Shown: piece after piece, positions 57,047-64,000 of the stretch
How positions within the stretch are numbered: the stretch's first letter is position 1
How the letters are laid out: the number at the start of each line of letters is the position of its first letter
DNA from: VRUE01 sp963704505
Lineage (GTDB): Bacteria > Actinomycetota > Thermoleophilia > Solirubrobacterales > 70-9
Length of the DNA: 64,000 nt
Direction: 5' to 3'
NCBI GenBank assembly: GCA_963704505.1
Contig: OY969912.1
Coordinates: 2,666,001-2,730,000 of the forward strand
Notes under the pieces: model-generated
Told to the model about the DNA's origin: nothing
Databases searched by the model: none
The model's input: only the letters and a program-made list of their open reading frames with translations
Program-made: the position numbers and the translations under genes

Positions 57047-58396
57047 TCAGGCGCCGGCGACGGTCATCTGCTCGATCAGCAAGGGCGGTGTGCTGACCGA
57101 GCCACCGAAGGGGACCCAGCGGGGCTCCGATCCCGCCTCCCGTGCGGCACCGAGCATCGAAACGAGATCGCTGGCGATCGTGAACTCACGCACCGGCTCG
57201 GCCAGCTCTCCCCCGCGAATCGCCCGACCGGAGGCGCCGACCGAGAAGACTCCGGTCACCGGATTGACGCCGGAGTGAAGGCCGGCGACGTCGGTGACGA
57301 AGACCCCGTCGGCGGCGCGCCCGAGCAGATCCTCGAAGCCGAGGGCCCCCGGTACGACGACAAGGTTGGAAGCTGAGACCCGCGGCAGGCCGCGATAGCC
57401 GGCGCGCCCGGCGCTGCCGGTCGAGGCGACGCCGCCACGGCGGGCGGTGTAGGTGTCGAAGAGGAACGTGCGCAGGGCACCGCCCTCGATCAGGGCGAAT
57501 CGGTCACGGCCGACGCCCTCACCGTCGAACGGCGACGAAGCCGGTCCGGCGGGATCGAGCCCGTCGTCGTGGAGGGTGAAGGCCGGGTCGGCGATCTCGC
57601 TGCCGAGGCGGTCCGCGAAGGGAGAGCGTCCGCGCTGGACCGAGTTGGCGCCGAGGCTGCCGCCGATCAGGCCGACGAAACTGGCGGCCACGGTGGGGTC
57701 GAGGACCACCGCGCATGTCCTCGACTCCGGCTTCGAGGCGCCGATCATCGCCGTCGCCCGCGCAGCCGCCTCGCGGCCGACGGCACCAGGGTCGAGCCTT
57801 CCGGGACCGCGGGCGAGGTCGAAGCCGAGGCCGGTCTCGGTGGCCCCGTCGTCGCCGCTCGCGAGCGCCTGGGTGAAGGCGTAACAGCTCGAGGACTCGT
57901 ACTCCCCGGCGATCCCGGTCGAGGACGCGATCGCGACCCTGTCCGAGGAGCCGGCGTAGACCGCGGTCTCGACTCCCGCGACCCGGCCGTCGGCGGCGAG
58001 CGCCTCGCGCTCGACGGTGAGGGCCAGCTCGGCGACCTCGGCCATCGTCCAGGCCTCGATCGAGGGGTCGCTCAGCTCCAGGCCGGCGGCGCGATTCGAC
58101 GATGCCTCTGGCGGCCCGGCGAACTCGTCCTCGTCGGCGACTGCCGCGGCTTCGGCGGCGCGCGCTGCCAGCGCCGCGATCCCCTTCTCCTCGAAGTCGG
58201 TGCCGTACGCGTAACCGACCCGCTGCCCGATCCAGGCGCGGATGCCGACCCCGCGCTGAGTCGCAGCGGTCAGGCTCTCGACCTCGCCGCCGTGGGCGCG
58301 GACCTCGCGCTCGCTCGCCTCGGTCGCGAAAGCTTCGGCGTCGGTGGCGCCGGCGGCAAGCGCCGCCTCTACGGCCCGCTCGGCGGACTCGATCAC
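57047..58396 (-). CDS. TldE/PmbA-family protein
   Basis: A 449-residue partner of TldD. TldD/TldE heterodimers are proteases that degrade or mature peptides. The protein has the family's GVGIRAWIGQRVGYAYGTDFEEKG, KPESRTCAVVLDPTVAASFVGLIGGSLGANSVQRGRSPF in part, and GLHSGVNPVTGVFSVGASGRAIRGGE. It lacks the HExxxH metal site, as expected for TldE. It starts at GTG 19 bases downstream of tldD. Confidence 0.9.
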   Translation of the reverse strand: MIESAERAVEAALAAGATDAEAFATEASEREVRAHGGEVESLTAATQRGVGIRAWIGQRVGYAYGTDFEEKGIAALAARAAEAAAVADEDEFAGPPEASSNRAAGLELSDPSIEAWTMAEVAELALTVEREALAADGRVAGVETAVYAGSSDRVAIASSTGIAGEYESSSCYAFTQALASGDDGATETGLGFDLARGPGRLDPGAVGREAAARATAMIGASKPESRTCAVVLDPTVAASFVGLIGGSLGANSVQRGRSPFADRLGSEIADPAFTLHDDGLDPAGPASSPFDGEGVGRDRFALIEGGALRTFLFDTYTARRGGVASTGSAGRAGYRGLPRVSASNLVVVPGALGFEDLLGRAADGVFVTDVAGLHSGVNPVTGVFSVGASGRAIRGGELAEPVREFTIASDLVSMLGAAREAGSEPRWVPFGGSVSTPPLLIEQMTVAGA

Positions 58397-58415
58397 GCCC
58401 GGGCCCCCCGTCGGC

Positions 58416-59801
58416 TCAAACCTCGGTCCCCCCGACCGTCATCGTCGCCAGGCGGACGTGGCCCTGCCCGGTTCCGACCGGCGCGCTCTGGCCGCCCTTG
58501 CCGCAGATCCCCGTCTTCATCTCGAAGTCGGTGCCGACCGCGTCGATCTCGGTCAGCGCCTGCAGGCAGTTGCCGATCAACGTCGCCCCGCGGCAGGGCC
58601 TGGTCACCTTGCCGCCCTCGATCAGGTATCCCTCGGAGACGCCGAAGACGAAATCGCCGGTCGCCGGGTCGACCTGTCCGCCGCCGAACGACGCAGCGTA
58701 GAAGCCCTTCTCCACCGCGCCGATCATCTCCTCGGGCTCGGTCTCGCCCGGGGCGATGTAGGTGTTGGTCATGCGCGGGATCGGCAGGTGCCGGAAGCTC
58801 TCGCGGCGGCCGTTCCCGGTCGACTCGACCCCGTCGCGCTCCGCCCGCAGGCGGTCGTAGAGGAAGGACACCAGCCGGCCCTGCTCGAGGACCAGGGTTT
58901 TCTGCGTCGGCGTGCCCTCGTCGTCGATCGCGTCGCTTCCCCACTCGTTCGGCAGCCGCCCGTCGTCGTAGGCGCTGAGCAGCGGCCGGGCGACCATCTC
59001 GCCGAGCTTGCCCGCGTAGACGCTGGCGCCCTTCTGGATGTGATCGGCCTCGAGGCCGTGGCCGGTCATCTCATGGAAGAGAACGCCCCCGAAGCCGCCG
59101 CCGACCACGACCGGCATCGAGCCGGCAGGCGCGGCGCCCGCGTCGAGCAAGGCCAGCGCCTTGCCGGCGGCCTGCTCGGCGATCGTCCCGGGGTCGTCTT
59201 CGAGGAGCTCGAAGCCGCGGTGGCCGCCCAGGGTCTCGGCGCCCGTCTCCACCGTGTCTCCGCGCCGGGCGACCGCCTGGACCCCGATCCGGGTCCTGGT
59301 CCGGTCATCGCCGGTGAAGAGCCCGGCGGAATTGGCGACGGTGACCATCCGGCGCCCCTCCATATAAGAGGCGAGGACCTGGCTGACGTCGGCGCCCGCC
59401 GCGCGGCCGCGCTCGTCGAGCTCGCGCAGCAGCTCGGCCTTGCGCTCGGCAGGAACCTCGGCCGGAGGCCGCTCGATCGACTGGGGCTCGGTCGCCTTGG
59501 CGCTCAGCGCTCGAGGCTCGGAGCGCTCGCCGCGCAGGGCGGAGGCGGCCTCCGCGGCGGCCCGCTCGAGGTCGGCCGGGTCGAGTCCGTCGACATGGGC
59601 GAAGTAGGTGGTGCCGCCGTCGATCACCCGCACGCCGGCGCCCTCCTCGGAGCCCGCCTGGACCGACTCGATGCGGGACTCGTCGATCGCCATGCCGAAG
59701 CCCGCGCGCCGCTCGGCGAAGACCTCGGCGAATTGGCCGCCCGACTCCAACGCCCGCGCGAGGACGCGTTCGGCGACGTCCTGATCGATCAGCTCGGTCA
59801 C
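58416..59801 (-). CDS. tldD: TldD-family metalloprotease
   Basis: A 461-residue protease subunit with the metal motif HEMTGHGLEADHI (HExxxH) and the downstream DEGTPTQKTLVLEQGRLVSFL and ATGDFVFGVSEGYLIEGGKVTRPC segments. It starts at GTG inside the stop of the 74-residue gene. Known TldD/E pairs process microcin B17, CcdA-type antitoxins and other unstructured peptides, so a small-peptide substrate is likely here. Confidence 0.92.
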   Translation of the reverse strand: MTELIDQDVAERVLARALESGGQFAEVFAERRAGFGMAIDESRIESVQAGSEEGAGVRVIDGGTTYFAHVDGLDPADLERAAAEAASALRGERSEPRALSAKATEPQSIERPPAEVPAERKAELLRELDERGRAAGADVSQVLASYMEGRRMVTVANSAGLFTGDDRTRTRIGVQAVARRGDTVETGAETLGGHRGFELLEDDPGTIAEQAAGKALALLDAGAAPAGSMPVVVGGGFGGVLFHEMTGHGLEADHIQKGASVYAGKLGEMVARPLLSAYDDGRLPNEWGSDAIDDEGTPTQKTLVLEQGRLVSFLYDRLRAERDGVESTGNGRRESFRHLPIPRMTNTYIAPGETEPEEMIGAVEKGFYAASFGGGQVDPATGDFVFGVSEGYLIEGGKVTRPCRGATLIGNCLQALTEIDAVGTDFEMKTGICGKGGQSAPVGTGQGHVRLATMTVGGTEV

Positions 59802-60022
59802 GGCCGTGGCTCCCCGGCGAGCTCGATCAGACGGCCGGCGGCGACGAACAGCTCGGCGCCCGAGACCGAGTCCGAGGCATGGTCGGAGGCGCCACCGCCC
59901 TCGTAGTAGAGACGGGCGAACGGTCGCCGGGAGATTCGGCGCCTGCGCATGTAGGCGGCGGCCTCATCGGCGTAGCCGGAGACGCGATCCAGCAGGACAC
60001 GATGCGGCTTGGGTGGGGTCAC
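59798..60022 (-). CDS. 74-residue protein coupled to tldD, unknown
   Basis: A basic N-terminal half (RVLLDRVSGYADEAAAYMRRRRISRRPFARLYY in part) followed by a Gly/Ser/Asp-rich middle and a helical end (GAELFVAAGRLIELAG). It overlaps tldD downstream and the roadblock-like gene upstream by four bases each (GTGA), so it is certainly in this operon. No family is recognised. Confidence 0.6.
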   Translation of the reverse strand: MTPPKPHRVLLDRVSGYADEAAAYMRRRRISRRPFARLYYEGGGASDHASDSVSGAELFVAAGRLIELAGEPRP

Positions 60023-60378
60023 GAGACCGCCTCGGCGGTGGTCAGCTCGCGCAGGATCGAGCGCATGTCGAAGAGGAGGACGGAGGCGAGTGCGAAGCGA
60101 TCGGTGACGGCGACCGCGGTCAGGCCGGCGTGACGGAGGACGAACACCTCGCCCTGCTCGGTCCCGATGTGGACCTGCTCCACCGGCCCCTCGTCGGCCT
60201 TGTCGGCCACCCCGAGCAGAGCCGTCGCGCCCTCGCTCCAGCGGGCCCCATCGCCACTGGCGGCAAGCGCCGAGCCGTCCGAATCGAGGATCGCGGCGCC
60301 CCGCAGGTCGGGTGACATCTCATCGAGGAAGGCAAGCGCCTCCACCGCCTTCGCCTCCGCTGTCGCCTTGTCGACCAT
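60019..60378 (-). CDS. Roadblock/LC7-like domain protein
   Basis: A 119-residue protein from ATG 60378. A helix (AEAKAVEALAFLDEM), GAAILDSDGSALAASGD and VFVLRHAGLTAVAVTDRFALASVLLFDMRSILREL follow the alternating strands of the roadblock/longin-like fold, which in bacteria regulates small Ras-like GTPases such as MglA. No GTPase gene is in the window. It is first in the roadblock, 74-residue, tldD, tldE chain. Confidence 0.65.
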   Translation of the reverse strand: MVDKATAEAKAVEALAFLDEMSPDLRGAAILDSDGSALAASGDGARWSEGATALLGVADKADEGPVEQVHIGTEQGEVFVLRHAGLTAVAVTDRFALASVLLFDMRSILRELTTAEAVS

Positions 60379-60401
60379 CCGATCAGCCAAAATACCGCCC
60401 C

Positions 60402-60551
60402 GTGTCCCTCGCCCGCGCCTCATGGATCACCGTCGTCGTCGTTTGCGCGATCGCCGCGATCCTCTTCGCGATCAGCGGATACAGCGGTTACTCGCTCACC
60501 TTGGTCGCCGTCGGGCTCGCTGCAGCGGTGAACTTGCTTCCGTCTCCATAA
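60402..60551 (+). CDS. 49-residue two-TM membrane protein
   Basis: Starts at GTG 60402, divergent from the roadblock-like gene. WITVVVVCAIAAILFAISGYSGYSLTLVAVGLAAAVNLLP in part gives two closely spaced helices. No family is recognised; it is too short for an enzyme. Confidence 0.5.
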   Translation: MSLARASWITVVVVCAIAAILFAISGYSGYSLTLVAVGLAAAVNLLPSP

Positions 60552-60555
60552 CTTC

Positions 60556-60650
60556 CGCCACCTCCTCCGCTTCGCGTCCGGGGGTGGCGGCAATCGCCAT
60601 ATCGGCGCCGCTCACGGAGAATCAGATCATGACGTTCGCTGATCGCTGGA
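60556..60650 (+). repeat. Intergenic repeat E, copy 2
   Basis: CGCCACC (60556-60562) pairs with GGTGGCG (60583-60589). CTCCGCTTCGCG lies in the loop region, and GGCAATCGCCAT and AGAATCAGAT (60618-60627) match copy 1 at 26155-26240. It fills the gap between the 49-residue gene and the convergent CDF transporter gene. Confidence 0.6.
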
Positions 60651-60656
60651 CGCCCA

Positions 60657-61568
60657 TTACCCCGACCGATAGGGACCGCCGGCGCTGTCGTCGGGGTCGC
60701 GGAACGAGGTCTCGGGCTCGACGTGGATCAGCGCTTCGGCGCGTGGCAGCGAGGACTCGATCTCGTCTCGCATCAGATGAGCGAGCTCGTGGGCGCGCTC
60801 CAGGCTCGTGCCGGAACGGAACTGGACATGGAGGTCGACGTAGCGGCGCGCCCCCGCGCGCCGGGCCCGGAGCTTGTGGTAGCCGGCGACCTCCTCGGTC
60901 CGCGCCCTTGCGATCGCCGCCTCGATCTTGTCCATCTCCTCACCCGGCAGCACTTCGTCGACGAGGACCCCGGAGGCCCGCCGCATGATCCGCACCCCGG
61001 CGACGACGATGAACGCGGCGACGACCAGGGCGGTGATCGAGTCGAAGGCGCTGATGCCGGTGACCTGCACCAGGAACAGGCCGAAGAGGACGCCGGCAGA
61101 GGTCAGCGCATCAGCCCGCAGGTGCGCGGCATCCCCCTCGAGCGCCGGTGATTCGTGCGCCTTGGCCTGGCGCGAGAGTACGGTCGAGACGCCGAGGTTG
61201 GCCAGCACCGAGATGCCCATCACGGCGATACCGACGCCGAGCGATTCGACGTCGGAGCCGACCACCAGTCGGTGGGTCGCCTCGAAGATGATGATCCCGG
61301 CGCCGACCAGGATCAGCATCCCCTCGATGCTGGCGGCGAAGCTCTCGACCTTCTCGTGGCCGTAGGGGTGGTCGGCGTCCGCCGGCTCGTCGGCTTTGCG
61401 GACCGAGACGAAGGCGATGACAGAGGCGACCAGATCGATCAACGAGTGGATCGCCTCGGTCAGGATCGCGATCGAGCCGGTGACCGCGGCGGCCGCGAGC
61501 TTGAGCGCGATCAGGCTCGCGTTGGAGGCGATCGACAGCCCCGCCGCGCCGCTTTTCGTGCGGATCAT
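60657..61568 (-). CDS. Cation diffusion facilitator (CDF) metal transporter
   Basis: A 303-residue, six-helix metal/proton antiporter, probably for Zn, Co, Mn or Fe. Helix 2 carries the metal site in TEAIHSLIDLVAS, and ADHPYGHEKVESFAASIEG is the diagnostic loop. The cytoplasmic C-terminal ferredoxin-like domain has HKLRARRAGARRYVDLHVQF and HELAHLMRDEIESSLP. Its start overlaps the rdgB stop (ATGA). Confidence 0.93.
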   Translation of the reverse strand: MIRTKSGAAGLSIASNASLIALKLAAAAVTGSIAILTEAIHSLIDLVASVIAFVSVRKADEPADADHPYGHEKVESFAASIEGMLILVGAGIIIFEATHRLVVGSDVESLGVGIAVMGISVLANLGVSTVLSRQAKAHESPALEGDAAHLRADALTSAGVLFGLFLVQVTGISAFDSITALVVAAFIVVAGVRIMRRASGVLVDEVLPGEEMDKIEAAIARARTEEVAGYHKLRARRAGARRYVDLHVQFRSGTSLERAHELAHLMRDEIESSLPRAEALIHVEPETSFRDPDDSAGGPYRSG

Positions 61569-62161
61569 CGCTCTGCCGGCGTGGACCGATCGACCTGGCC
61601 GAGGTGGGCGGCGAGCATGCGCGCGGCCCTGCCCCGATGGCTGATCTCGTTCTTTTCGGCGTCGCTCAGCTCAGACATCGTGCGCTGGTCCCCGGTGTCG
61701 TCGGGGACGAAGGCCGGGTCGTAGCCGAAACCACCGGACCCGCGCCGCTCCTCGATCAGACGCCCCTCGCACCGTCCCTCGAAGACGTGCTCGGTGCCGT
61801 CCTCGTCGATCAGAACAAGGGCGCAGACATAAGCGGCGCGGCGATCCTCCCCGGCCTCGGCGACCTCACGCAGCAGCTTGTCGAGGTTCTCCTCGTCGGT
61901 CGCTCCCTGGCCGCCGTACCTGGCCGAGTGGATCCCCGGCTTGCCGCCCAGCCCGCTCGCCTCGATCCCGGAATCGTCGGCGACGGCCGCCTCCCCGGTC
62001 GCGGCCCGCGCCGTACGCGCCTTCACCAACGCGATCTCCGAATAGGTGTCGCCCTCCTCCGGGAGCAGCCGGACCCCCTCGGGGAGCGGATCCAACGCGA
62101 CCCCCGGCAGCAGCTCGCGCAGCTCGCGAAGCTTGTGCCTGTTGCCGGTGGCGAAGATCAA
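61565..62161 (-). CDS. rdgB: XTP/dITP diphosphatase (RdgB/HAM1)
   Basis: A 198-residue housekeeping enzyme that removes non-canonical purine nucleotides. IFATGNRHKLRELRELLPG is the substrate loop; AVADDSGIEASGLGGKPGIHSARYGG holds catalytic Asp residues; GSGGFGYDPAFVP and the C-terminal EISHRGRAARML complete the family pattern. The start is TTG inside the rph stop (TTGA). The rph-rdgB order is widely conserved. Confidence 0.95.
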   Translation of the reverse strand: MIFATGNRHKLRELRELLPGVALDPLPEGVRLLPEEGDTYSEIALVKARTARAATGEAAVADDSGIEASGLGGKPGIHSARYGGQGATDEENLDKLLREVAEAGEDRRAAYVCALVLIDEDGTEHVFEGRCEGRLIEERRGSGGFGYDPAFVPDDTGDQRTMSELSDAEKNEISHRGRAARMLAAHLGQVDRSTPAER

Positions 62162-62883
62162 GCTCCTGCTACCTGCTCCTGAACCTGGCGCAGACGATCG
62201 ATTCCGTTCTCGGCGAGGCCGAGCAGCTCGTCGAGCGAGGCGCGAGAGAGAGGCGTCCGCTCCGCGGTCGCCTGCACCTCGACCAGGCCCCCGTCGCCGG
62301 TCATCACGACGTTGGCATCGACCTCGGCGGTCGAGTCCTCGGAGTAATCGAGGTCGCAGAGGGCACGCTTGTCGACCATGCCGACGCTGATCGCCGCGAC
62401 CGAGCCGTTGAGCGGCATCGACTCGATCGTCTTGCCGTCGACCAGCTTCTGCAGGGCCAGCCGCAGGGCCACGTAGCCACCCGTGATCGCCGCGCAACGG
62501 GTGCCGCCGTCGGCCTGGAGGACATCGCAATCGACGTAGACGCTGCGCTCTCCGAGCGCCTGGAAGTCGACGACGACGCGCAGGGAGCGGCCGATCAGCC
62601 GCTGGATCTCCACCCCCCGCCCGTCCTGGCGCCCCTTCGAGATGTCTCTGGCCTTGCGTTCACCGGTCGAGGCGGGAAGCATCGAATACTCGGCGGTGAC
62701 CCATCCGCGACCCCGGCCCTGCATCCAGCGCGGCACCGAGTCGTTGACCGAGGCGGTGCAGATCACCCTCGTGCGACCGATCGAGATCAGCGCCGACCCG
62801 TCGGCGGTGGCGACGAATTCGGGGTCGATCGTGACCGGTCGGATGTCGGCCGGGGCGCGGTCGTAGCTACGGGATTCAGGCAC
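62158..62883 (-). CDS. rph: Ribonuclease PH
   Basis: A 241-residue phosphorolytic 3'-5' exoribonuclease that trims tRNA 3' ends. GSALISIGRTRVICTASVN, GRGWVTAEYSMLPASTGERKARD, EIQRLIGRSLRVVVDFQALGERS in part and DCDVLQADGGTRCAAITG are diagnostic. It begins the rph-rdgB-CDF operon. Confidence 0.96.
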   Translation of the reverse strand: MPESRSYDRAPADIRPVTIDPEFVATADGSALISIGRTRVICTASVNDSVPRWMQGRGRGWVTAEYSMLPASTGERKARDISKGRQDGRGVEIQRLIGRSLRVVVDFQALGERSVYVDCDVLQADGGTRCAAITGGYVALRLALQKLVDGKTIESMPLNGSVAAISVGMVDKRALCDLDYSEDSTAEVDANVVMTGDGGLVEVQATAERTPLSRASLDELLGLAENGIDRLRQVQEQVAGA

Positions 62884-62898
62884 GCGGGGAGTCTCTCA

Positions 62899-63147
62899 TC
62901 ATTTGAACGCGACCTTGTCGACCGCCTCGGAGATCTTGTTGACGATCAGGCTCGCCAGCTCCGTCCCCTGCTGGCCGTTGAACCCTTTCATCGCGGCGAC
63001 CATGCCGACCATCAGCAGCGAGACGAGCAGGATCAGGCCGACGTACTCGACCGTCCCCTGGCCCCGCTCCTCTCCGGCCAACGCCCGGAGCGTCCTCACC
63101 CGCCCCTCGACCGCGGCCCGCAGGTAACCCAGCACCAGTTGAAGCAT
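62899..63147 (-). CDS. Flp/Fap-type pilin
   Basis: An 82-residue type IVb pilin-like protein, ATG 63147 after AGGAGG. A basic leader ends in GEERGQGTVEYVGLILLV: cleavage would follow the Gly, leaving QGTVEY with the conserved Glu at position 5 of the mature pilin. A single hydrophobic helix and a short C-terminal domain follow. No Tad secretion or assembly genes lie within the window, so it is an orphan here. Confidence 0.85.
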   Translation of the reverse strand: MLQLVLGYLRAAVEGRVRTLRALAGEERGQGTVEYVGLILLVSLLMVGMVAAMKGFNGQQGTELASLIVNKISEAVDKVAFK

Positions 63148-63268
63148 CGAAAACCTCCTCGTCGTTTGGATGGGCCGATGCTCGGCGGCCGGCGCGCATC
63201 GGTCCACACGCCCGTGCGCCAATTGCGCGACGCCTGTGTGCCCAAGCGCCCGCGGATACCCTCAGCCG

Positions 63269-64000
63269 GTGCGCGTCCTCGTCGTCACCAACTTCGAGCC
63301 CGACGACGCCGCGCCGCAACGCGGTCAGTGGATAAAGGACCAGGTCGCCGAGATCCGCGACCGCGGGATCGAGGTCGAGGTCTTCAGCTTCCCCCCGGGC
63401 TCACGCGAGTACGTCCCGGCGACCCGGCGTCTTCGTCGCCTGCTGCGCACGAGCCCGGCGTTCGACCTGGTCCACGCCCACTACGGCCTGCCCGGCTGGT
63501 GCGCCCTGCTGGCCGGTGCCCGGCCGCTGATCGTCAGCTTCCACGGGACCGACGTCCGCCATTCGGTGGTCGGCGCGATGTCGAGGCGCCTCGCCTGGCG
63601 TACCGACCTGACCGCGGTGGTCTCCAGGTCCCTCTTCGGTCCCGAGGCCGACCGGCCGGGCCTGCCGCCGGTCCCCGGAGCGGCGGTCCTCCCCTGCGGC
63701 CCGGACCTGTCGCGCTTCGGGCGCACCCCGCGGCGTGAGGCACGCGAAACCCTCGGCCTCGACCCGGAGGGCCGCTATCTCCTCTTCCCCGCAAACCCCT
63801 CGCGGCCGGAGAAGCGCGCCGACCGGGCCGAGGCGCTTGCCGCCGCCGGCGAGGCCGAGCTGCTCAGCGGCGGCGCGATCGACCCGGCCCGGATGCGGCT
63901 CTGGTTCAACGCCGCCGACGCGGTCCTGGTGACCTCCGACTACGAGGGGTTCGGCCTGGTCTGCGTCGAGGCCCTGGCCTGCGATGTCCCGGTCCTCTCG
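63269..64000 (+). CDS. Glycosyltransferase family 4-like, 3' end outside window
   Basis: Starts at GTG 63269 and remains open to the last base (244 codons). The GT-B N-terminal domain begins RVLVVTNFEPDDAAPQRGQWIKDQ, and DLVHAHYGLPGWCALLAG and LIVSFHGTDVRHS are family features. The donor-site motif ADAVLVTSDYEGFGLVCVEALACDVPVLS is just reached. A metabolite or polysaccharide acceptor cannot be named. Confidence 0.88.
   Translation, partial: MRVLVVTNFEPDDAAPQRGQWIKDQVAEIRDRGIEVEVFSFPPGSREYVPATRRLRRLLRTSPAFDLVHAHYGLPGWCALLAGARPLIVSFHGTDVRHSVVGAMSRRLAWRTDLTAVVSRSLFGPEADRPGLPPVPGAAVLPCGPDLSRFGRTPRREARETLGLDPEGRYLLFPANPSRPEKRADRAEALAAAGEAELLSGGAIDPARMRLWFNAADAVLVTSDYEGFGLVCVEALACDVPVLS

Overview
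The window is G+C-rich, densely coded chromosomal DNA. It carries heme-A oxidase genes, rpsI-rplM, glmM-glmS, acpS, alr, a CBS-less GuaB3-type IMP dehydrogenase and an actinobacterial-style c-di-AMP riboswitch ahead of an M23 peptidase. This fits a deep-branching actinobacterium, most likely Thermoleophilia/Solirubrobacterales; that placement is inference from gene style, not from a search. There is no rRNA, tRNA, CRISPR array, IS element or phage gene, so this looks like core chromosome. Genes are tightly packed, with many ATGA, GTGA, TTGA and even CTGA stop/start overlaps.

Layout. 0-4.2 kb: NUDIX hydrolase, 1-Cys peroxiredoxin, and an HxlR regulator divergent from an MFS exporter. 4.2-9.4 kb: a beta-oxidation operon (thiolase, class IV aminotransferase, acyl-CoA dehydrogenase, enoyl-CoA hydratase, 3-hydroxyacyl-CoA dehydrogenase). 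9.3-13.3 kb: UBP zinc finger, GreA, thioredoxin reductase, a flippase-like membrane protein and a PAP2 protein. 13.3-24.7 kb: two respiratory clusters. The first encodes subunit II and subunit I homologues of cytochrome c oxidase that have lost nearly all metal ligands, together with ctaB, two tiny membrane proteins, a diheme lipoprotein cytochrome c and ctaA. The second is a canonical aa3 oxidase (coxB, coxA, coxC) interleaved with two universal-stress-like proteins; its coxA carries a frameshift near its 3' end. 24.7-36 kb: glycosyltransferases, an amidase with a tiny partner, an ABC-2 exporter, a GH63-like glycosidase, and a PqqD/HprK-like/GT2 set beside infA.

36-47.9 kb is a long minus-strand housekeeping run: CCA-adding enzyme, alr, CBS protein, nnr, acpS, DUF3352 lipoprotein, glmS, glmM, rpsI and rplM; rpsI has a very long acidic N-terminal extension. 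47.9-48.3 kb is the only gap above 300 bases. It holds a putative rplM attenuator, a 35-bp tandem repeat, a perfect 18-bp hairpin and a c-di-AMP riboswitch. 48.3-64 kb: M23 peptidase, a 9-TM protein with presenilin-like motifs, guaA, guaB3, a PfkB kinase, a D,D-carboxypeptidase, a LysM protein, pyrF, HU, tldE/tldD, a roadblock-like protein, CDF transporter, rdgB, rph, a Flp pilin and a glycosyltransferase cut by the window edge.

The most unusual items are: (1) the matched pair of ligand-less oxidase subunits; (2) a family of four nested-stem intergenic elements (17.1, 20.4, 26.6 and 50.2 kb) sharing AGGACGCA and GAGGAC internal-loop motifs; (3) a second intergenic repeat family sharing AGAATCAGAT (26.2, 48.1 and 60.6 kb); (4) two genes (ctaA, pyrF) that appear to start at CTG within the almost identical junction AAGGGCRGCTGA; and (5) a candidate bacterial presenilin-like protease.
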